Assembly: GCA_050256015.1 (NCBI GenBank)
Contig: JBFWIL010000118.1
Span: forward strand, 1 to 7,887
Source of the DNA: JBFWIL01 sp050256015
GTDB lineage: Bacteria; Bacteroidota; Bacteroidia; Bacteroidales; Prolixibacteraceae
Reading direction: 5' to 3'
DNA length: 7,887 bases
Shown here: positions 1 through 5,378 of the stretch, in pieces
Layout: each line of letters begins with the position of its first letter
Position numbering within the stretch: the stretch's first letter is position 1
Notes under the pieces: model-generated
Seen by the model: the letters and a program-made list of their open reading frames with translations, nothing else
What the model was told of the DNA's origin: nothing
The model's database searches: none
Made by a program: the position numbers and the translations under genes

Positions 1-1
1 C

Positions 2-328
2 TTTGCCGGAATTATTCAGACCCTCTATACAATTATCCTGTATAAATACATCGATCCGTCCGTCATGGAACAGATCCGTGTTATGCAGGAAGAGGCCATG
101 CTGAAGCAGGGGTTGCCGGAAGAAAGTATTGAAATGGCAACCAGCATGATGGCCAAATTTCAGAGTCCGCTGATCCTGGCTGTTTCATCACTGATCACCT
201 TTGTGCTTATCGGACTGGTCATCTCACTGATCACCTCTGTATTTGTACGGAGAAATAAAACAAAGGATGGTTTTGAACAGGCCATGGAAGAAATACGGGA
301 AGAACCGGCTGAACATACCAGACAATAA
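2..328 (+). CDS. DUF4199 family membrane protein, C-terminal part (5' end outside window)
   Basis: The reading frame is open from the left edge (first full codon at base 2) to TAA at 326-328, so only the last 108 residues are present. Visible parts are a hydrophobic stretch at the left edge ending in the motif YKYIDPS, a charged linker rich in Glu and Met, a strong membrane helix of about 27 residues encoded around 164-248, then a basic turn (VRRNKTK) and an acidic, hydrophilic C-terminal tail. The YxYIDP motif, the charged linker and the last helix match the C-terminal half of DUF4199, a small inner-membrane protein family of unknown function found mainly in Bacteroidota. The next gene starts only 14-35 bases downstream on the same strand, so the two are probably co-transcribed. 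In related genomes this family commonly stands beside the same kind of glycosyltransferase. That is recalled knowledge and suggests, without proof, a shared membrane or envelope role. Confidence 0.8.
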   Translation, partial: FAGIIQTLYTIILYKYIDPSVMEQIRVMQEEAMLKQGLPEESIEMATSMMAKFQSPLILAVSSLITFVLIGLVISLITSVFVRRNKTKDGFEQAMEEIREEPAEHTRQ

Positions 329-363
329 ACAGACAAACCCAAGTGTATCAAAAAAAAAGACAC

Positions 364-1317
364 GTGAACATTTCCATAGTTATTCCCCTGCTTAATGAAG
401 AAGAGTCGTTGCCTGAACTGGCCGAGTGGATCAAGAGTGTGATGGACAGGAACGGATATTCTTATGAGATACTGTTTATTGATGACGGAAGCAGTGATCG
501 TTCGTGGGAAATCATTGAAGCCCTGCATGAGGAAAATCTCGCCATCAGGGGCATCAGGTTCCGTCGGAATTACGGAAAATCGGCGGCCCTGCAGGTAGGC
601 TTCAGCCGGATCCGTGGAGAAGTGGTATTCACCATGGATGCCGACCTGCAGGACAGTCCCGAAGAAATCCCCGAACTCTACCGGATGATCAGGGATGAAA
701 AATATGATCTGGTATCGGGCTGGAAAAAGAAACGGCATGACCCGCTGTTTTCCAAAAACATACCCAGCAAGTTTTTTAACTGGATTGCCCGGAGAAGTTC
801 GGGCATCAGGATACACGATTTCAACTGCGGACTCAAAGCCTACCATCACCGGGTAGTAAAAAGCATTGAGGTGTACGGAGAGATGCACCGTTATATTCCC
901 ATCATTGCCAAATGGGCCGGATTTGGACGCATTGGAGAAAAAGTGGTCCACCACCAGGAACGCAAATACGGCAAAACCAAGTTTGGCATCACCCGTTTTA
1001 TCCGGGGCCCGCTGGACCTGCTATCCGTAATCTTTATCGCCAAATTCGGCAAGCGTCCCATGCACCTGTTCGGAGGCATCGGTTCCCTGGTTTTCCTGGG
1101 CGGTTTTTTTGCGGCCCTCTGGCTCGGCATCAATAAGCTAATGGCTGTATCTCACAACCTGGCAGCCCCAAAGGTTACGGAAAGTCCTTATTTTTTCCTG
1201 GCTCTGACAGCCATGATCATCGGAACCCAGCTGTTTCTGGCCGGATTTATCAGTGAACTGGTTTCGCGGAACGGCTCTGAAAGAAACAAATACCTGATCG
1301 ACAAGACCCTGGAATAA
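364..1317 (+). CDS. family 2 glycosyltransferase, DPM1/polyprenyl-phosphate sugar transferase type
   Basis: Probably transfers a sugar from a nucleotide donor to a polyprenyl phosphate at the cytoplasmic face of the inner membrane; sugar and acceptor cannot be read from the sequence. Numbered from GTG 364 (317 residues), the N-terminal GT-A domain begins with ISIVIPLLNEEESL, has DDGSSD at 40-45 (nucleotide-binding Asp), the metal-binding D-A-D at 92-94 within DADLQDSPEEIP, and RKYGKTKFG at 200-208, typical of DPM1-like enzymes. Two membrane helices follow at about 233-259 and 277-300, then a short basic tail. The frame is open from an earlier GTG at 343, giving 324 residues; 364 is preferred because the family normally starts right before the first beta strand. 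Neither start has a Shine-Dalgarno sequence, as expected in Bacteroidota. The gene follows the DUF4199 gene closely and ends 4 bases from the convergent kinase-like gene. Confidence 0.9.
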   Translation: MNISIVIPLLNEEESLPELAEWIKSVMDRNGYSYEILFIDDGSSDRSWEIIEALHEENLAIRGIRFRRNYGKSAALQVGFSRIRGEVVFTMDADLQDSPEEIPELYRMIRDEKYDLVSGWKKKRHDPLFSKNIPSKFFNWIARRSSGIRIHDFNCGLKAYHHRVVKSIEVYGEMHRYIPIIAKWAGFGRIGEKVVHHQERKYGKTKFGITRFIRGPLDLLSVIFIAKFGKRPMHLFGGIGSLVFLGGFFAALWLGINKLMAVSHNLAAPKVTESPYFFLALTAMIIGTQLFLAGFISELVSRNGSERNKYLIDKTLE

Positions 1318-1321
1318 GCCG

Positions 1322-2059
1322 TCAGCTTTCGGGATAATCCAGAAACTTTTCCCCTACCCCCTTGCTTTCAAAAGCCCGGGCGATTATACAGGCTACAGAC
1401 CCGTCGGGGAAACGCGACACGTCGATGGTCAAATCATAGCGTTCCTCGGACGTTTTATCTTTTATAAAATAGCGGTGCAGGTTTTCCCTGCGGACATCCG
1501 TTTCACGGATATATTGCATGGCTTCTTCCTTCGTACACCCCTTGCGAACAGTTAAACTTTCAGTTCTCCATTCAAGCGGAGCAATCAAACGGACATGAAG
1601 GGAATTTTTCAAATCGCCGGCAATGATATGTCCGCCCCGCCCAAGAATAATGCTGCAGCCATCCATCGCAAAATTACGGATTACACCACGCACAGTTTTC
1701 ATGATCGCCCGGTTGCTTTTGTAATACTTATCGCTGAAAGCCGAAAGAATTTCCTCAAAAGTAAAATGCTGATCCAATTTCATAAGACGTTTAACTTTCT
1801 CCGGATCCATCTTTAATTCCTGGGCACTTTCACTTAAAACTTCCTTACTGATTACCAGCCAGGGCTTACTATAACAGGATTTGTTCAGTTCGGCTGCCAG
1901 TTCACGACTAATTTTCAGTCCGCCACATCCCGTTTCCCGGGATATGGTAATCACTGGCCCGGCCGGTTTCCGGGAAGGAATATGCGCAGACAGTTTTTCT
2001 TCCATCCGTTTGTTCAGGTAGTTGGTCAGATAATTGCTCATAATTGTCGGTTTTATCAT
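1322..2059 (-). CDS. cytidylate kinase-like family protein
   Basis: A 245-residue protein of the cytidylate kinase-like family (Cytidylate_kin2 type), P-loop NMP-kinase relatives distinct from the housekeeping CMP kinase. The nucleotide-binding loop is visible at 37-51 as ITISRETGCGGLKIS; it has the family's glycine-rich form and not the standard GxxxxGK[ST]. The core continues with CSIILGRGGHII at 135-146, the strand HVRLIAP at 155-161, a lid-like segment RKGCTKEEAMQYI at 172-184 followed by R-R-E-N (189-192), and YDLTIDVSRF at 208-217. Residues 1-35 form a hydrophilic extension in front of the first strand, with a second Met at position 7 (base 2041) as an alternative start. Phosphorylation of CMP or another small molecule is inferred from the fold only. 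The gene stands alone on its strand, divergent from the aminopeptidase gene and convergent with the glycosyltransferase gene. Confidence 0.85.
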   Translation of the reverse strand: MIKPTIMSNYLTNYLNKRMEEKLSAHIPSRKPAGPVITISRETGCGGLKISRELAAELNKSCYSKPWLVISKEVLSESAQELKMDPEKVKRLMKLDQHFTFEEILSAFSDKYYKSNRAIMKTVRGVIRNFAMDGCSIILGRGGHIIAGDLKNSLHVRLIAPLEWRTESLTVRKGCTKEEAMQYIRETDVRRENLHRYFIKDKTSEERYDLTIDVSRFPDGSVACIIARAFESKGVGEKFLDYPES

Positions 2060-2210
2060 GGTATACGCAACATTTACGGTCCGGTTATATGTTTAACAAA
2101 ATACGTTAAGCCAACAAATTCTTCTAAAATTGTTTAGGGAGGGCATTTATCATGATACTGAAACCGATTATTCCTTATTTTTATAGGTCAATAAAGAGAA
2201 ACACCAAGCT
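2060..2210. promoter_or_regulatory. divergent intergenic region of the kinase-like and pepP genes
   Basis: These 151 AT-rich bases lie between two divergently transcribed genes, so promoters for both are expected here. I find no full match to the Bacteroidetes consensus (TTTG, 19-21 bases, TAnnTTTG) on either strand. The best partial -7 boxes on the plus strand are TAAAATTG (2125-2132) and TATTTTTA (2176-2183), neither with a -33 box at the right distance. A perfect 10-base palindrome, TATCATGATA, lies at 2148-2157. A similar TATCATGGTA overlaps the kinase-like start codon at 2054-2063. The bases before the pepP start are A-rich (AAAGAGAAACACC) without a good ribosome binding site. Confidence 0.4.
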
Positions 2211-3599
2211 ATGTTTGAAAAAGAAATTTACGCAACACGACGGGAAAAGCTGATGAACCTGGTTGGTAAGGGAATTATCCTGCTGACAGGGAACACCGAA
2301 TCTCCGATGAACTATACAGACAACACCTATCCTTTCCGGCAGGACAGTTCATTCCTGTATTTTTTCGGTCTGGATCAACCCGGATTGGCCGGACTGCTGG
2401 ATACGGAAAGCGGAGAAGAAGTCCTTTTCGGAAACGATTTCAGCATGGATGACATCATATGGATGGGAAAGCAGACAAGCATGCAGGAAACAGCTACCCG
2501 CGCAGCGGTAAGAAATCAACTGCCTTTTCGGAAGCTGGCTGCCATGCTCGGTGACGCAATCCGCCAGGGACGCCGGATCCATATTCTGCCTCCATACCGG
2601 GCTGAAAATAAGCTGCTCCTGGGAGAACTTATGGGAATTTCGGCAGGCATGCTTGCCGAATATGCCTCTGTTGATCTCATCCGGGCCGTGGTGAAACTGC
2701 GTTCCGAAAAACAAGTCTGTGAAATTGAAGAAATGAAAAAAGCCTGGGCCACAGGTTACCAGATGCATCTTGCCGCTATGCAGATGGCCCTCCCCGGCAT
2801 CAGTGAACAAACCGTGGCCGGAACCATAGACAGCATTCCCCTGAAAGCAGGAGGGATGACTGCCTACCCCACCATCCTTTCCCAGCACGGGGAGATTCTG
2901 CACAATCACAGTCATGGGGAAATGCTGCAAAGAGGCCGGTTATTGCTGGTTGATGCCGGGGCGGAAAGCGCCATGCACTATGCTTCCGATTTCACCCGGA
3001 CAACGCCCGTTGGAGGTCGGTTTTCCCACAAACAACAGGAAATATACAGTCTTGTACTGGCAGCCAACAACAAGGCAAAAGAACTGATCAAAGCCGGAAT
3101 CACCTACCGCTTCGTTCACATGGCCGTTGCCGAAGTTATTGTTACCGGGTTGAAGGAACTCGGGCTGATGAAAGGCGATCCGCAGGAAGCCGTAAACCAG
3201 GGAGCCCATGCCCTGTTCATGCCACACGGACTGGGGCATATGATCGGGTTGGATGTACACGACATGGAAGATCTCGGACAAATCCATGTGGGCTTCGATG
3301 AGGAAATACGCCCTTCTGCCCAGTTCGGAACGGCCTCCCTCAGGCTGGGCAGAAAGCTGCGTCAGGGCTTTACTGTCACCAACGAGCCGGGCATTTACTT
3401 TATCCCGGCCCTGATTGACAAATGGAAACAGGATAAAATACACACAGGTTTTATCCGCTATGATAAACTGGAATGTTACCGTGATTTTGGCGGTATCCGC
3501 CTGGAAGACGACCTGCTGGTTACCGAAACGGGATGTGAGCTGCTCGGAAGGCGCATTCCCATCACCCCGGAAGAGGTCGAACAGGCAGTCGGTGCATAA
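2211..3599 (+). CDS. pepP: Xaa-Pro aminopeptidase (aminopeptidase P, peptidase family M24B)
   Basis: A cytoplasmic dimetal exopeptidase that removes the N-terminal residue from peptides with proline in second position. The 462-residue protein has an AMP_N-type N-terminal domain (about 1-140; note YPFRQDSSFLYFFGL at 40-54) and a C-terminal pita-bread M24 domain (about 165-455). All five metal ligands are present: D248 in LLLVDAGAE, D260 in YASDFTRT, H343 in PHGLGHMIGLDVHD, E392 in TNEPGIYF and E432 in GGIRLEDD. The second conserved histidine is H350. The stretch between E392 and E432 is longer than in E. coli PepP and resembles the prolidase/aminopeptidase P forms of Bacteroidota, so a prolidase (dipeptidase) activity is the main alternative. 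There is no signal peptide. ATG 2211 is the natural start because the family motif MFxxxIYxxRR begins there. The gene has no close same-strand partner: 151 bases lie upstream and about 150 downstream. Confidence 0.93.
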   Translation: MFEKEIYATRREKLMNLVGKGIILLTGNTESPMNYTDNTYPFRQDSSFLYFFGLDQPGLAGLLDTESGEEVLFGNDFSMDDIIWMGKQTSMQETATRAAVRNQLPFRKLAAMLGDAIRQGRRIHILPPYRAENKLLLGELMGISAGMLAEYASVDLIRAVVKLRSEKQVCEIEEMKKAWATGYQMHLAAMQMALPGISEQTVAGTIDSIPLKAGGMTAYPTILSQHGEILHNHSHGEMLQRGRLLLVDAGAESAMHYASDFTRTTPVGGRFSHKQQEIYSLVLAANNKAKELIKAGITYRFVHMAVAEVIVTGLKELGLMKGDPQEAVNQGAHALFMPHGLGHMIGLDVHDMEDLGQIHVGFDEEIRPSAQFGTASLRLGRKLRQGFTVTNEPGIYFIPALIDKWKQDKIHTGFIRYDKLECYRDFGGIRLEDDLLVTETGCELLGRRIPITPEEVEQAVGA

Positions 3600-3637
3600 A
3601 AATAAAACTGTAGAAAGAATCATTTTCCCCCGTTCTC

Positions 3638-3668
3638 TTTTCCGTTCGCACAAAATCTCTTAAGTTTG
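3638..3668 (+). promoter_or_regulatory. Bacteroidetes-type sigma promoter for the GntR-family gene
   Basis: TTTT at 3638-3641 (3 of 4 matches to the -33 box TTTG) is followed by a 19-base spacer and TAAGTTTG at 3661-3668, a perfect match to the -7 box TAnnTTTG. Both boxes and the spacing fit the known primary-sigma consensus of Bacteroidetes. Transcription would begin near 3674-3676, leaving a leader of about 75 bases before ATG 3752. The site lies just after the aminopeptidase stop, so the regulator probably has its own transcript. Confidence 0.6.
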
Positions 3669-3721
3669 ATTTTAATCCGGCTTGCGCAGAAACGGGATTG
3701 CCAAAGCGTGAATATAAGCCG

Positions 3722-3734
3722 GCAGGCTGCCTGC
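3722..3734. repeat. 13-base perfect inverted repeat, candidate operator
   Basis: GCAGGC-T-GCCTGC is a perfect dyad with 6-base arms and a single central base. It lies between the predicted promoter (ends 3668) and the regulator start codon (3752). Short GC-rich dyads of this size suit the dimeric winged-helix domain of GntR proteins, so autoregulation by blocking transcription just downstream of the start site is plausible. This is an inference from position and symmetry only. The one-base loop makes an RNA hairpin function unlikely. Confidence 0.35.
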
Positions 3735-3751
3735 AATTAAAAACAAAACCA

Positions 3752-4765
3752 ATGACCGGTTATTCCAGAATCAACTCATATTCAGGTATTCCCAAATACA
3801 GACAGGTGGAAGACCTGATCCTTTCAGATATCGAATCGGGGATATTTAAACAGGGACAGCGCATACCTTCCATCAATGAGACCAGCGAAGAACTGCTCAT
3901 TTCAAGGGACACAGTGGAAAAAGCATATGTTCATCTCCGGGAAAAAGGCATTTTGGCTTCGGTACGTGGCAAGGGGTACTACGTCAACCAGAGCAGTATC
4001 GGCAACAGACTAAGAATCAGTTTAATATTCAACAAACTAAGCAATTACAAACGCAGTCTGTATAATTCCTTTATTCAAACACTGGGGAAGAAAGCCAGTG
4101 TGGATGTGTTTATCTACAATTACGATATCACTGAATTTGAAAACATCATTGACAACAACCTGGCCAATTACGACTATTTTGTTATTCTCCCCCATTTCAA
4201 AAACGAACAAGCGGACGTAGAACGGGTTATCCGGAAAATTCCAAAGGGAAAAGTGCTGATCGTCGACCGAAACCTGCCCGAACTCAAGGATTATCCGGTG
4301 GTTTACCAGGAGTATGACCGCGATATCCGGGAGGCTCTTTCAAAAGCCTTAGAACTGTTAAACAAATACCGGAGACTGAACCTGATTTTTCCTCCCCAGG
4401 AATATTACTCCAGTTACATCCGTAAAGGATTCATCATTTTTTGCCAGGTAAACCGTTTTGATCATCGCATTTTGGATGCCCCCCTTCCGGAACAGATCTG
4501 CAGAGGGGAAGCCTATATCACTATTTCTGACAATGATCTTTACGAACTGATCCGCATCATAAAACGCAGGGGATGGAAAGCCGGCACAGAAGTAGGCATA
4601 ATTTCTTACAACGAAAACCCGGTCAAGGAAATTCTCTGCGATGGTATAGCGACCATTTCTACCAACCACGATGAAATAGGACAACTGGCTGCCGGCATGA
4701 TTCTGCAAAAAGATTTCCGGAGAATCAAATGCCCCTTTCAGTTTATTCGCCGGAACTCACTTTAA
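3752..4765 (+). CDS. GntR-family transcriptional regulator with LacI-type sensor domain
   Basis: A one-component DNA-binding regulator of 337 residues. An N-terminal GntR winged helix-turn-helix covers about residues 14-80: KYRQVEDLILSDI, then GQRIPSINETSEELLISRDT (35-54) with the recognition helix, and the wing GILASVRGKGYYV (66-78). From about residue 88 to the end it has the alternating strand/helix pattern of a LacI-like periplasmic-binding fold, with YFVILPHF, KVLIVDRN, EVGIISYNE and a C-terminal IATISTNHDEIGQLAAGMIL segment. In Bacteroidota such proteins usually sense a sugar or a derivative, but here no sugar catabolic gene is adjacent, so the ligand is unknown. The frame is also open from TTG 3698, which would add 18 residues; ATG 3752 is preferred because it precedes the domain naturally and leaves room for the promoter leader. 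The ending (RRNSL) is that of full-length members. Confidence 0.88.
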   Translation: MTGYSRINSYSGIPKYRQVEDLILSDIESGIFKQGQRIPSINETSEELLISRDTVEKAYVHLREKGILASVRGKGYYVNQSSIGNRLRISLIFNKLSNYKRSLYNSFIQTLGKKASVDVFIYNYDITEFENIIDNNLANYDYFVILPHFKNEQADVERVIRKIPKGKVLIVDRNLPELKDYPVVYQEYDRDIREALSKALELLNKYRRLNLIFPPQEYYSSYIRKGFIIFCQVNRFDHRILDAPLPEQICRGEAYITISDNDLYELIRIIKRRGWKAGTEVGIISYNENPVKEILCDGIATISTNHDEIGQLAAGMILQKDFRRIKCPFQFIRRNSL

Positions 4766-4845
4766 GCAGTATAAGCCGCGATAACATCTTTTTCAGCAGA
4801 AACGGACTATTTAATGCACGGGATTTTGTAACTTACTGCCAGTCT

Positions 4846-5346
4846 ATGGAAACACGGATTTTCTGGCACAAGAAATGGCATGAAAGCCAGTATCAGCTCT
4901 TTCATGAAGAAGAGCAGAGGGGTGAACTTAGTCCGGTTGCCTTCAGCAGCAGAACGATGGCCTGCCTGAAGGGGAACAAATATCTGTTCCGCCCGCGAAA
5001 ATTTTTTTGCAGTCGGGTGACCGTGCTTGATGCGTCAACTCTAGAACAACTGGCCGAAATCCGCTTTACGGGAAACGGACTAAACGGCGTGCTCAGCCTG
5101 GAACAAGGCGAAAACTACCGTCTGCACTGCACCAATCCGTTCGCTACCAGATGGATTATAAGCTTCCGGGAAAAAGAACAGATCAGTTACACGGGAAATC
5201 CGTTCAGAGGCTGTATACGGACCCGGATCGACAACCCCATGCTGATCGTTACAGGACTCTATGCCGGCATCCTTCAATGGAGGAAAATAACCCTGCTGAT
5301 TATCATTCTCATTCCGCTGACCCTGATCCTGATCCGCACACTGTAA
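4846..5346 (+). CDS. hypothetical repeat-containing protein with C-terminal membrane helix
   Basis: I do not recognise a named family. From ATG 4846 the protein has 166 residues. Three successive segments of about 40-46 residues look alike in pattern: a strand, a charged turn, a second strand, then a basic or aromatic strand. They begin near YQLFHEEEQRG, VTVLDASTLEQ and WIISFREKEQ, the last copy being shorter. This suggests a beta-sheet fold with internal repeats, loosely like the tubby C-terminal/LURP-one type (inference). A hydrophobic helix (LLIIILIPLTLILI) ends the protein, so it is probably anchored in the inner membrane by its C-terminus. The frame is open further upstream to ATG 4729, which would give 205 residues and overlap the regulator gene by 37 bases. 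I prefer 4846 because the first repeat begins right after it. It follows the regulator on the same strand and may be co-transcribed. Base composition is like its neighbours. Confidence 0.65.
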   Translation: METRIFWHKKWHESQYQLFHEEEQRGELSPVAFSSRTMACLKGNKYLFRPRKFFCSRVTVLDASTLEQLAEIRFTGNGLNGVLSLEQGENYRLHCTNPFATRWIISFREKEQISYTGNPFRGCIRTRIDNPMLIVTGLYAGILQWRKITLLIIILIPLTLILIRTL

Positions 5347-5378
5347 AAAATTTGTTTTCCCGAAGTACTATTTCGGGA
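5345..5378 (-). terminator. hairpin over the yidC stop codon, possible transcription terminator
   Basis: Bases 5358-5364 (TCCCGAA) pair with 5372-5378 (TTCGGGA); a G-U pair can extend the stem inward, leaving the loop around 5366-5370. On the minus strand the stem is followed by AAAACAA and then ATTTTTT, with the T run at 5350-5345. The T run starts about 7 bases after the stem, further than in a good intrinsic terminator, so efficiency is uncertain. The yidC stop codon (TAG, 5370-5368) lies in the loop. On the plus strand no T run follows, so it would mainly serve the pyrG-yidC transcript. Confidence 0.4.

Noticed and set aside
160..954. Minus-strand open frame of 264 codons opposite the DUF4199 and glycosyltransferase genes
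   Set aside because: It lies fully antisense to two clear family members, shows no domain pattern, and crosses the junction between those genes. It is a by-product of their codon use.
2349..2930. Minus-strand open frame of 193 codons opposite pepP
   Set aside because: It is a shadow of the aminopeptidase reading frame, with scattered His and Cys that form no motif.
2940..3653. Minus-strand open frame of 237 codons opposite pepP
   Set aside because: pepP has all metal ligands in frame on the plus strand; the antisense frame has no family features.
3698..3751. Upstream TTG start for the GntR-family regulator, adding 18 residues
   Set aside because: It would put the candidate operator inside the coding region and shorten the leader to about 22 bases. 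The extra residues do not belong to the winged-helix domain.
3600..3751. Possible intrinsic terminator or small RNA after pepP
   Set aside because: No hairpin with a following T run is visible; the only strong dyad (3722-3734) has a one-base loop and no T tract.
4729..4845. Earlier ATG for the small repeat protein, overlapping the regulator gene by 37 bases
   Set aside because: The 39 added residues show no pattern shared with the repeats. The start at 4846 places the first repeat close to the N-terminus. It cannot be fully excluded.
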